This document shows, piece after piece, positions 27,291-34,791 of a stretch of DNA of 64,000 nt (position 1 is the stretch's first letter; every line of letters begins with the position of its first letter). Location: positions 1 to 64,000 of the forward strand of contig NZ_JAAVLX010000005.1 in the NCBI RefSeq assembly GCF_013114825.1, written 5' to 3'. The stretch comes from Bradyrhizobium australiense. Lineage in GTDB: Bacteria > Pseudomonadota > Alphaproteobacteria > Rhizobiales > Xanthobacteraceae. The notes under the pieces are model-generated. The model was not told where the DNA came from and did no database searches. It saw nothing but the letters and a program-made list of their open reading frames with translations. The position numbers were made by a program, and so were the translations under genes.

Positions 27291-27340
27291 CTGGGATGCC
27301 TGCCACGGCCGTTTTGACGGCGGGCAGCACGGAGAGGACA

Positions 27341-28282
27341 ATGAGCTATCTGAAGACTGCCATTCTTTTGGCCGGTCTGACCGGCCTGTTCATGGGCGTC
27401 GGCTATCTGATCGGCGGCGCCAGCGGTGCCCTGATCGCGCTCGTGATCGCGGCTGCGACCAACCTGTTCGCCTACTGGAATTCCGACCGCATGGTGCTGT
27501 CGATGTACGGCGCCCATGAGGTCGATGCGCGCACGGCACCGGACCTCTACAATCTCGTGGCCGAGCTGGCCGGCCGTGCCGGCCTGCCGATGCCGCGTGT
27601 TTTCGTGATGGACGAGGCGCAGCCCAACGCGTTCGCCACCGGCCGCAATCCGCAGAACGCGGCGGTCGCCGTCACCACGGGCCTGATGCAGCAGCTCAGC
27701 CGCGAAGAACTCGCCGGCGTGATCGCGCACGAGCTCGCCCATATCCGGAATCACGACACGCTCTTGATGACCATCACCGCGACGATTGCCGGTGCGATCT
27801 CGATGCTGGCGCAGTTCGGCATGTTCTTCGGCGGTCACCGCGACAACAACAGCGGCCCCGGCATCATCGGCTCGATCGCCATGATGATCCTGGCGCCGCT
27901 CGGCGCCATGCTGGTGCAGATGGCGATCAGCCGTACGCGCGAATACGCCGCCGACGATCTCGGCGCGCGCATCTGCGGCCAGCCGATGTGGCTCGCATCC
28001 GCTCTGGGCAAAATCGCCAACGCCGCGCATGTGGTTCCGAATCCGGAAGCGGAGCGCAATCCGGCGACGGCGCACATGTTCATCATCAACCCGCTGTCGG
28101 GTCACGGCATGGACAATCTGTTCACGACCCACCCCTCGACCGAAAACCGCATCGCGGCGCTGCAGCAGCTCGCGGCGGAGATGGGCGCGCATGGCGGCAC
28201 ATTCTCCACCAGCGCCCGTACCAATTATCCGCGCCGCAGCCCGTGGGGCCGCCCCTCGGCCTCGCGCGGCCCGTGGGGATAA
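27341..28282 (+). CDS. htpX: Membrane zinc metalloprotease HtpX
   Basis: 313 aa M48-family protease of the inner membrane. Two N-terminal transmembrane helices (about residues 5-21 and 27-44) are followed by the catalytic zinc site HELAH at 130-134. Two further hydrophobic helices and the third ligand region [12 protein letters not shown] come next, and [12 protein letters not shown] closes the domain. HtpX degrades damaged membrane proteins alongside FtsH. A Gly/Ser/Arg-rich tail ([14 protein letters not shown]) ends the protein. The ATG follows GGAGAGG. A candidate heat-shock promoter precedes it. Confidence 0.95.
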   Translation: MSYLKTAILLAGLTGLFMGVGYLIGGASGALIALVIAAATNLFAYWNSDRMVLSMYGAHEVDARTAPDLYNLVAELAGRAGLPMPRVFVMDEAQPNAFATGRNPQNAAVAVTTGLMQQLSREELAGVIAHELAHIRNHDTLLMTITATIAGAISMLAQFGMFFGGHRDNNSGPGIIGSIAMMILAPLGAMLVQMAISRTREYAADDLGARICGQPMWLASALGKIANAAHVVPNPEAERNPATAHMFIINPLSGHGMDNLFTTHPSTENRIAALQQLAAEMGAHGGTFSTSARTNYPRRSPWGRPSASRGPWG

Positions 28283-28300
28283 CGCGAAATCGAGTAGATC

Positions 28301-28400
28301 CGTAGGTGGACAAAGGCGCGCTCGCGCCGTGCCCACCATTTATCAGCGAGTGCGCTTCTCGATGGTGGGCACGCTCTCGCTTTACCTACCCTACGGAGCT
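28301..28400. repeat. Intergenic repeat, family E (copy 3)
   Basis: GTAGGTGGACAAAGGCGCGC...GTGCCCACCAT is mirrored by ATGGTGGGCACGCTCTC...TACCTACCCTACGG. It may end htpX transcription. Confidence 0.75.
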
Positions 28401-28439
28401 TTCGCGCTTCCTCAGGGATGAGGTCTGCCATCTGTGATG

Positions 28440-28960
28440 TCGTATGTGACTGCCCGACGGGCAAATCACCAAAAGTCTGTCCAGTCCTTCCAGCAAAAAT
28501 ATTCCGCTTAACTTCGAGAGCAAATCATCGGCATAACTCCGCCCGTCTCACCCAATTGAGGGGCGGGTCGCGATCGTCACGAACGTGCGGTGAGATGCGA
28601 TGGACGCTGAATGCGCAAGACGTACGCGCAGGAAGCGTACGGCGAAGTCGTGTGGTCCTGATGTCGCGGTGCTGGCATTAAGTTGCGCAGATTTCATTTT
28701 GCGCAGCGACGGTGGCAAAAGAGCCGTTCACCGGGGAGAGCTCGAAGTAAGCCGTAAAGCCATTGCGCAGGGAAGGCCGGGATGCTCCCGCTGTACCTGT
28801 ATGCTCGTGTGCGTTCTCTTTTGCGCACTTTGCACACGAGACCGCGGGTGCGGCGTGCACCCGGTCTTCCCTGCGCCCTCTGTGTTTCAGGAGGGCAAAA
28901 TTAGATGCAAAACCTCGGGCGATCAGCGCCGCGAGAATGCTGACGCACATTCGCTGCCGT
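28440..28960 (+). repeat. Structured Bradyrhizobium-type repeat element, possible RNA-encoding
   Basis: A roughly 520-bp unit that I recognise from memory as recurring in Bradyrhizobium genomes, where short frames in it are often annotated as hypothetical proteins. The core folds as a cloverleaf: outer stem GCGCAGGGAAG (28765-28775) with CTTCCCTGCGC (28866-28876); inner hairpins CGGGA/TCCCG (28778-28782/28786-28790), CTCGTGTGC/GCACACGAG (28804-28812/28832-28840) and CGGGTGC/GCACCCG (28845-28851/28857-28863). All helices are perfect. Upstream, CGTACGC/GCGTACG (28621-28627/28635-28641) forms another hairpin. Open frames across it (28418-28681, 28600 onward) are not convincing genes. Copy number and transcription cannot be judged here. 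Confidence 0.6.
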
Positions 28961-29109
28961 TACTGCGAACGCAGGGACCCATAGCCACAAATGTTCGTAT
29001 TCTGCGAAGTTGTAGCTACAGCGTTGCCTACGATTGGCATCGATGGTTGTGGATCCCTGCGTTCGCAGGGACGACACGTTGCGGGAAGATCGCCTACAGC
29101 AACCCAACT
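28961..29109. repeat. Intergenic repeat, family C (copy 1) next to the SDR 3' end
   Basis: CGAACGCAGGGACCCATA (from about 28966) and GGATCCCTGCGTTCGCAGGGACGAC (ends near 29075) are opposite-facing arms of a family that recurs at 34642, 36443 and, as a half copy, 49362. Its left edge abuts the structured element. Confidence 0.75.
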
Positions 29110-29889
29110 TCAAAACGCCGTGTACCCGCCATCGATTACAAAACAGTCCGCCGTATGATACGACGATGCCTTGCTCATGATGTATACCGCGATGCCGCCG
29201 AAATCGCTCGGCTCGCCGAAGCGGCGCACCGGAATGCGCGGCATTACGTTGGCGACGAATTTGTCGTTTTCCATGATACCGGCGGTCATGTCGCTCTTGA
29301 TCCAGCCGGGCAGGATCGCGTTCGCGGTGACGCCGTAGCGCGCCAGCTCGACGGCGAGCGCGCGGCACAGCGCGTTCAGCGCCGCCTTGGTGCCGGCGTA
29401 GTGCTCGTTGCGGGCGGTGCCGAACAGCGAGGCGAGACTGGAGGTTGCGACCAGCCGGCCAAATTTGTCGCCGGCTTCCGCACGTTCGGTCATATGGCGG
29501 GCGGCCGCCTGAAACACATGGAAGACGCCATCAAGATTGGTCGCGAACATTTTTCGCCATTCCTCCTCCGTGCGGTCGATGAAGGCGCGGCGTCCGCCAC
29601 CGCCGATGCCGGCATTGGCAAAACAGCCGTGGACGCGGCCGAACGTGTCGAGCGTTGCCTGCATCGCGGCCTTGACGGAGGCGGGATCGGATACGTCGCA
29701 GACCTGAGTGTGCACCCTGCCGGGCCCGGCGGACATGGTTGCCGCCGCGCTCTTGTTCTTCTCCGCATTGCGGCCCCAGATCGAGACGTTGCAGCCTTGC
29801 GCGTTCAAGGCTTGCGCAATGCCAAGGCCGATGCCGCCATTGCCGCCGGTAATGACCGCCGTGCGGCCGGTGAGGTCAAAGATGCTCAT
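29110..29889 (-). CDS. Short-chain dehydrogenase/reductase
   Basis: 259 aa classical SDR. The cofactor-binding TGGNGGIGLG is near residue 14, NAG in CFANAGIGGGG, the catalytic Ser in VATSSLASLFG and YAGTK (Tyr-x-x-x-Lys). C-terminal LPGWIKSDMTAG and FVIDGGYTAF complete the fold. NAD(P)-dependent oxidoreductase; substrate unknown. It is divergent from a crotonase-kinase operon, which suggests a CoA-linked pathway. The Met at 29889 (MSIFDLTGRTAVITGG) fits the SDR N-terminus; the longer upstream frame overlaps the next gene. Confidence 0.88.
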   Translation of the reverse strand: MSIFDLTGRTAVITGGNGGIGLGIAQALNAQGCNVSIWGRNAEKNKSAAATMSAGPGRVHTQVCDVSDPASVKAAMQATLDTFGRVHGCFANAGIGGGGRRAFIDRTEEEWRKMFATNLDGVFHVFQAAARHMTERAEAGDKFGRLVATSSLASLFGTARNEHYAGTKAALNALCRALAVELARYGVTANAILPGWIKSDMTAGIMENDKFVANVMPRIPVRRFGEPSDFGGIAVYIMSKASSYHTADCFVIDGGYTAF

Positions 29890-30050
29890 TGGGTGTTTCC
29901 ATTTTGTTTGGCAACAGAGTTGCGCCCTGTGGCGGGCAGATGTTCTGCTGCAAGCATGGACAACGCCGTCAGGAAAATCAAATATGGACGAGACGTCGTC
30001 CAATCTTCCGCGCAGCGAAATAGCGCGTAAACACAAATTAAGAGGAAGCA
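29890..30050. promoter_or_regulatory. Divergent intergenic region, SDR/crotonase
   Basis: 161 bp; AGAGGAAGC precedes the crotonase ATG. No promoter or operator could be picked out. Confidence 0.35.
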
Positions 30051-30842
30051 ATGCAGTTCAAGCACGTCACGCTCGATTTCGATGGCGCGGTCGCCGTTCT
30101 CAAGCTCGACCACCAGGAGGTCATGAACGCGGTCTCGATGGACATGCTGGGCGGGCTTGGCGAGGCGCTCGATGCGATCGATGACAAGCGGGAAGAAGTG
30201 CGCTGCGTCGTGCTGACCGGCGCCGGGCGCGCGTTCTGCACCGGCGCCAATCTGCAGGGCCGCAACAGCCAGAAGCCCGGCAAGAGCAATGCCGGGCAAT
30301 CGCTGGAAACCGGTTTTCATCCGTTCCTGCGGCGCATTCGCCGGCTGCATTGCCCGCTCGTCACCGCCGTCAACGGCCCCGCCGCTGGCGCCGGGATGAG
30401 CTTTGCGCTGATGGGCGACATGATCCTCTGCGCGCGCTCGTCCTATTTCTTACAAGCCTTCCGCCGCATCGGCCTGGTGCCGGATTGCGGCTCGACCTGG
30501 CTGTTGCCGCGCATGATCGGCAAGGCGCGCTCGGTCGAACTATCGCTGATGGGCGAGCGGATGCCGGCGGAGAAGGCGCTGGAATGGGGTCTTGTCAACC
30601 GCGTCCATGACGATGCGGTGTTGATGGAAGAGGCGATGAAGCTCGCGCATGAACTGGCCAATGGGCCGACAATCGCGCTGTCGCTGATCCGAAAACTCTA
30701 TTGGGATAGCCCGGAAAATTCCTTCGAGGAGCAGCTTAACCTCGAATTCGAATCTCAACGCATCGCCGGCGCGGCGGAAGATTTCAAGGAAGGCGTCACC
30801 GCATTCCTCGAAAAACGCCCCGCCAGGTTCAGGGGCAAATGA
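30051..30842 (+). CDS. Enoyl-CoA hydratase/isomerase (PaaG-like crotonase)
   Basis: 263 aa crotonase. It has the oxyanion segment TGAGRAFCTGANL (near residue 60) and the second backbone-NH segment NGPAAGAGMSFALMGDM. RRIGLVPDCGSTWLLPRMIG places an Asp where PaaG-type isomerases act, rather than the two Glu of a classic hydratase. C-terminal FKEGVTAFLEKRPARFRGK is typical. It acts on an unsaturated acyl-CoA, by isomerisation or hydration. Its stop overlaps the ATG of the next gene (ATGA), so the two are coupled. Confidence 0.85.
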   Translation: MQFKHVTLDFDGAVAVLKLDHQEVMNAVSMDMLGGLGEALDAIDDKREEVRCVVLTGAGRAFCTGANLQGRNSQKPGKSNAGQSLETGFHPFLRRIRRLHCPLVTAVNGPAAGAGMSFALMGDMILCARSSYFLQAFRRIGLVPDCGSTWLLPRMIGKARSVELSLMGERMPAEKALEWGLVNRVHDDAVLMEEAMKLAHELANGPTIALSLIRKLYWDSPENSFEEQLNLEFESQRIAGAAEDFKEGVTAFLEKRPARFRGK

Positions 30843-31825
30843 TCGAGGAGCAACTCGGACGCTGTGTTGCTGCCTGGTATCCGGGAGCGACCGGCGTCAC
30901 CGGCGCCGCAAAACTTTCCGGCGGCGCCAGCCAGGAGACCTGGACGTTCGACATCGTTCACCCTGGCGGAAACGCCGGCGCCATCCTGCGCCGCGCGCCG
31001 CCGGGCTATGGCGCGTCGCCGGGCCGAGCTGCCGGCCTTGAGGCCGAGGCGACGCTGATGCAGCTCGCGTATGATGCCGGCTTGCCGTCGCCGCGCGTGA
31101 TGCACGTGCTGAAGCCGGAGGACGAACTCGGCCGCGGCTTCATCATGCAGCGTATCGAGGGCGAGACCATCGCGCGCAAGATTTTGCGCGACGAGCAGTT
31201 CGCCAAGGCACGTCCGATCCTGGCGCGGCAGTTGGGCAAGGTGATCGCCGGCATTCACGGCTTGCCGGCCGCTAAACTGCCGAAATTGCGCGAGATCAGC
31301 GCGACCAAGGAAATCGCCGACCTCGAGCGGGAATACCGCAGCTTCAACTGGCCGCGTCCCGTGTTCGAACTCGCCTTGCGCTGGTTGCGCGGGCGCGATC
31401 CCGGACCGTCGAAAGAGATAACGTTGGTGCACGGCGATTTCCGCCATGGCAATCTCATCATCGGCCCCGACGGCGTGCGTGCGGTGCTGGACTGGGAGCT
31501 CGCGCATCTCGGCGACCCGATGGAAGACCTGGGCTGGATCTGCGTCAACTCCTGGCGCTTCGGCGAGATCGACAAGCCGGTCGGCGGTTTTGGGTCGCGC
31601 GAGGAACTGTTCGCCGGATACGAAGAAGCGGGCCGCAAGGTCGATCCCGCGCGTGTGATGTTCTGGGAAGTGATGGGCACGCTGCGCTGGGGCATCATGT
31701 GCTGCGGCATGATGCAGCGCTTCCGGCAGGGCCCCGACCATTCGATGGAGCGTGCCATGATCGGCCGGCGTTCCTCGGAGACGGAAATCGATTTGCTGAG
31801 ACTGCTTGCTCCGAAACGAGGGTGA
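30839..31825 (+). CDS. APH-type phosphotransferase (ACAD10-like kinase family)
   Basis: 328 aa aminoglycoside-phosphotransferase/choline-kinase fold. The nucleotide-binding N-lobe reads KLSGGASQETWTFDI; the catalytic loop is LVHGDFRHGNLII and the metal-binding segment AVLDWELAHLGDPMEDLGW. Proteins of this group sit beside acyl-CoA dehydrogenases and crotonases and are related to the kinase domain of ACAD10. They may phosphorylate hydroxyacyl-CoAs, an inference from the family. The start overlaps the crotonase stop by four bases. The next gene begins one base after its stop. Confidence 0.82.
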   Translation: MIEEQLGRCVAAWYPGATGVTGAAKLSGGASQETWTFDIVHPGGNAGAILRRAPPGYGASPGRAAGLEAEATLMQLAYDAGLPSPRVMHVLKPEDELGRGFIMQRIEGETIARKILRDEQFAKARPILARQLGKVIAGIHGLPAAKLPKLREISATKEIADLEREYRSFNWPRPVFELALRWLRGRDPGPSKEITLVHGDFRHGNLIIGPDGVRAVLDWELAHLGDPMEDLGWICVNSWRFGEIDKPVGGFGSREELFAGYEEAGRKVDPARVMFWEVMGTLRWGIMCCGMMQRFRQGPDHSMERAMIGRRSSETEIDLLRLLAPKRG

Positions 31826-31826
31826 G

Positions 31827-32201
31827 ATGCAGGACGAACCTACCCCCAACGAACTGATCAAGGCAGTCGCAGATTTCCTCCGCAACGAGATCGCGCCCGA
31901 GATCAAGGGCCACAATGCCTTCAAGCTCCGCGTCGGCATCAACGCGCTCGACCTGGTGACTCGGCAACTGGCGCTGGAGCAGGGGAGCGATGCCGCAGAG
32001 GCGGCGCGGCTGAAGCAGTTGCTCGGCGTGGACGCCGCGTTGATCGACCTCAACCGCGCGCTGTGCGAGAAGATCGCCAAAGGCGAAATCGATCTGCAGA
32101 CGCCGGGCTTGGCCGACCATCTCTGGCAGACCACGATGGACAAACTTGCCGTCGATCAGCCGAATTACGCGTCGTACAAGAGGGAGCTGGGGAATAAGTG
32201 A
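31827..32201 (+). CDS. DUF6285-type small protein
   Basis: 124 aa helical, charged protein (PTPNELIKAVADFLRNEI, KLRVGINALDLVTRQLALE, LWQTTMDKLAVDQPNY). I recall this family (DUF6285) as a constant companion of the APH-type phosphotransferase just upstream, so it may be a subunit or chaperone of that kinase. It starts one base after the kinase stop (TGAGATG), with GAGGGTGAG as Shine-Dalgarno. No catalytic motif or membrane segment was seen. Confidence 0.7.
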   Translation: MQDEPTPNELIKAVADFLRNEIAPEIKGHNAFKLRVGINALDLVTRQLALEQGSDAAEAARLKQLLGVDAALIDLNRALCEKIAKGEIDLQTPGLADHLWQTTMDKLAVDQPNYASYKRELGNK

Positions 32202-32227
32202 CGGTGGAGCGCACGCTTCCTCCGCTC

Positions 32228-32330
32228 GTCATTCCGGGATGGTGCGTCAGCACCAGACCCGGAATCTCGAGATTCTCAGGTGCGCAATCGCGCACCATAG
32301 TTCGTCGCTTCGCGCCGCGCCGGAATGACG
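32228..32330. repeat. Intergenic repeat, family B (copy 1)
   Basis: CATTCCGGGATGGTGCGTCAG...CCCGGAATCTCGAGATTC closes with GCGCCGGAATGACG. It contains GGTGCGCAATCGCGCACC, a degenerate form of the palindrome seen in other copies. It is a putative terminator between convergent operons. Confidence 0.8.
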
Positions 32331-32339
32331 ATTACGTCG

Positions 32340-33119
32340 TCACCGCCCCAGCCATTTCGGCGGGCGCTTCTCCGCAAAGGCTTTCGGGCCTTCGATGTAA
32401 TCCTGCGAGGCCGCCATCGCCTTCACCGCGGGGTACTCGCGCTGTTCGACGATCGCCCGTTCCAGCGACACTTCAAGTCCGCGCTGGATTGCCTGCTTGG
32501 AAGCGCGGATCGACATCGGCGAGTTCTTGCAGATGGTTTCGGCCCAGCGCTCGGCGGCGGCAAGCGCCTCACCTGTTGGAACCACCTCGTTGACGAAGCC
32601 GAGCTCAAGACCCTCCTTGGCCGAGACGTGGCGCGCGGTGAGGATCATGCCCATCGCGCGTTTCAGGCCGATCTGGCGCGGCAGCCGGTGCACGCCGCCG
32701 GCAAGCGCAGCAAGGCCGACGCGCGGCTCGGGCAGGGCGAAGGTCGCATTCTCCGAGGCGATGATGAGGTCGCAGGCCAGCGCGATCTCAAAACCGCCGC
32801 CCATGGCGACGCCGTTGACGGCGGCGATGATCGGCTTGTCGCAGTCGAAGCGCGAGGTGAGGCCGGCGAAGCCGCCCTTGTCCCAGCCGCGTTTTCCGCC
32901 GGCCGCCTGCCACTTCAGATCGTTGCCGGCGCAGAACGCCTTGTCGCCGGCACCGGTGACGATCGCCACCCATTGCTCGGGATCGGCGGAAAAATCGTCG
33001 AACACCTTGTCGAGTTCGAAATGCGCATCGATATGCAACGCATTGTACACTTCCGGCCGCGACAGCGTGATAATCGTAATCGGCCCCTTGCGCGTCACCT
33101 TGGAGAATTTCAGGTCCAT
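32340..33119 (-). CDS. Enoyl-CoA hydratase family protein (crotonase)
   Basis: 259 aa. Crotonase motifs are TLSRPEVYNALH, the oxyanion segment AGDKAFCAGNDLK and NGVAMGGGFEIALACDLIIAS. FALPEPRVGLAALAGGVHRL has Glu in the usual first catalytic position while the second Glu is replaced by Ala-Gly. The closing PKAFAEKRPPKWLGR is a common carboxyl end. It acts on acyl-CoA; the missing second Glu argues against a simple hydratase. The Met at 33119 has a predicted promoter 75-105 bp upstream. Confidence 0.85.
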   Translation of the reverse strand: MDLKFSKVTRKGPITIITLSRPEVYNALHIDAHFELDKVFDDFSADPEQWVAIVTGAGDKAFCAGNDLKWQAAGGKRGWDKGGFAGLTSRFDCDKPIIAAVNGVAMGGGFEIALACDLIIASENATFALPEPRVGLAALAGGVHRLPRQIGLKRAMGMILTARHVSAKEGLELGFVNEVVPTGEALAAAERWAETICKNSPMSIRASKQAIQRGLEVSLERAIVEQREYPAVKAMAASQDYIEGPKAFAEKRPPKWLGR

Positions 33120-33196
33120 GCTTGCTCCCGTTTCTATTTTCTGCGGCGAAGAATATTCGCTGCGATCATAGCGCCAGCCCGGTGTCCGAAACCATC

Positions 33197-33225
33197 CAAT
33201 TACGCAACGCCCCCGCGCGTGCCAA
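33197..33225 (-). promoter_or_regulatory. Predicted promoter of the minus-strand crotonase
   Basis: On the minus strand: TTGGCA (33220-33225), 17-nt spacer, TAATTG (33197-33202). Confidence 0.45.
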
Positions 33226-33240
33226 GGTCCATTCCGTTGC

Positions 33241-33270
33241 TTGACTTGGGCGTGGTCTTCCAACCTAAAT
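33241..33270 (+). promoter_or_regulatory. Predicted promoter of the acyl-CoA dehydrogenase at 33342
   Basis: TTGACT (33241-33246), 18-nt spacer, CTAAAT (33265-33270), about 70 bp before the TTG start. It lies back-to-back with the crotonase promoter. Confidence 0.4.
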
Positions 33271-33341
33271 CGATCCGAGCAGGAGCGCCGCGTAGCGCCT
33301 AAACGCAAAAGCAATAAACGACATTTCCGGGAGAGAACGCC

Positions 33342-34670
33342 TTGGATTTCAACCTGCCTGCCGACCTCGTTGCTTATCTCGACGAACTCGATCGCTTCAT
33401 CGCGCGCGAGATCAAGCCGCTGGAGGAAGCCGACGACAACATCCGCTTCTTCGATCATCGCCGCGAATGGGCGCGTACCGATTTCGAAAACGGCGGCCTG
33501 CCCCGGCATGAATGGGAAGCGCTGCTGCGCAAGGCCAAGAACCTCGCGGACGCCGCCGGGCATTTGCGGTTCGCGATCCCGAAGCGCTATGGCGGCAAGG
33601 ACGGTTCCAACCTCTGGATGGCCGTCATCCGCGAGCATTTCGCCTCAAAGGGCCTTGGCCTGCACAATGATCTGCAGAACGAGCATTCGATCGTTGGCAA
33701 TCTGCCGCTCGTGACCATGCTCGACCGCTACGGCACCGACGAGCAGAAGGCGATGATCGAAGGCTCGATCACCGGAAAATACCGCATCACCTTCGGCCTG
33801 ACCGAGCCTGATCACGGTTCCGACGCGACGCATATGGAAACCAGGGCCGTGCAGGCGACCCGTGACGACGTTAAGGGCTGGATCATCAACGGCCAGAAGA
33901 TGTGGACGACCGGCATGCATGTCGCGACCCATTGCGCGCTGTTCGCCCGGACATCCGGCAATGACGGCGACGCGCGCGGCATCACCTGCTTCCTGGTGCC
34001 GGCCAAGAGCGAGGGCGTGAAGGTCGAGGAATACATGTGGACCTTCAACATGCCGACGGACCACCCGCGCGTCAGCTTCACCAATGTGTTCGTGCCTGAG
34101 GATGCGCTGTTCGGCGAAATCGGCCGCGGCCTATCGCTGGCGCAGTGTTTTGTGCACGAGAATCGCATCCGCCAGGCGGCAAGCTCGCTCGGCGCTGCCG
34201 TTTACTGTATCAACGAAAGCGTCAAATACGCGCGCGAGCGAAAACCGTTCGGCAAGGCGCTGGCGGAGAACCAGGCGATCCAGTGGCCGTTGGTGGAACT
34301 AGCCACGCAGGCGGAAATGCTCAGGCTATTGATCCGCAAGACGGCGTGGGAGATGGACCAGCTCACCCAAGCCCAGGTCGAGCACACGCTCTCCGATCGC
34401 GTCTCGATGTGCAACTACTGGGCAAACCGTCTGTGCTGCGAAGCCGCCGACCGCGCCATGCAGGTCCATGGCGGCATGGGCTATTCGCGTCACAAGCCGT
34501 TCGAACACATCTACCGCCACCACCGCCGCTACCGCATCACCGAGGGCAGCGAGGAAATCCAGAAACGCAAGGTGGCGGGATTCCTGTTCGGCTATATGGG
34601 GGCTGGGAAGCATAGAGGCGAAGCCGTCAATCCCTCTCCACGTCGTCCCCGCGAACGCGGGGACCCATAA
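33342..34670 (+). CDS. Acyl-CoA dehydrogenase with repeat-derived C-terminus
   Basis: 442 aa ACAD. TFGLTEPDHGSDATHMETRA and GWIINGQKMWTTGMH form the flavin/substrate loop. ENRIRQAASSLGAAVYC begins the helical domain, and QVHGGMGYSRHKPFEHIYRH with RITEGSEEIQKRKVAGFLFG closes it. The start is TTG at 33342, preceded by GGGAGAG. The last about 20 residues (HRGEAVNPSPRRPRERGDP) are encoded inside a family C repeat, and the TAA stop is part of it, so the natural end was probably near FLFGYMGAGKH. Oxidises an acyl-CoA; substrate unknown. Confidence 0.88.
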   Translation: MDFNLPADLVAYLDELDRFIAREIKPLEEADDNIRFFDHRREWARTDFENGGLPRHEWEALLRKAKNLADAAGHLRFAIPKRYGGKDGSNLWMAVIREHFASKGLGLHNDLQNEHSIVGNLPLVTMLDRYGTDEQKAMIEGSITGKYRITFGLTEPDHGSDATHMETRAVQATRDDVKGWIINGQKMWTTGMHVATHCALFARTSGNDGDARGITCFLVPAKSEGVKVEEYMWTFNMPTDHPRVSFTNVFVPEDALFGEIGRGLSLAQCFVHENRIRQAASSLGAAVYCINESVKYARERKPFGKALAENQAIQWPLVELATQAEMLRLLIRKTAWEMDQLTQAQVEHTLSDRVSMCNYWANRLCCEAADRAMQVHGGMGYSRHKPFEHIYRHHRRYRITEGSEEIQKRKVAGFLFGYMGAGKHRGEAVNPSPRRPRERGDP

Positions 34671-34772
34671 CCACAGGGCGCAGTTCAGGGCACACCGATC
34701 AAGCGAAGGTAACTCACACTTCCAACATCACTGACGACACGGAGTATGGGTCCCTGCGTTCGCAGGGACGAC
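34642..34772. repeat. Intergenic repeat, family C (copy 2)
   Basis: GTCGTCCCCGCGAACGCGGG with GACCCATAACCAC on the left and GTCCCTGCGTTCGCAGGGAC on the right. It overlaps the 3' end of the upstream acyl-CoA dehydrogenase gene. Confidence 0.8.
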
Positions 34773-34791
34773 AACGTTGAGAGACGACGGA

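Noticed and set aside
28600..30030. A 476-codon frame across the structured repeat and antisense to an SDR gene
   Set aside because: It spans repeats and the opposite strand of a clear SDR; only the repeat part resembles hypothetical proteins, which are likely annotation artefacts.
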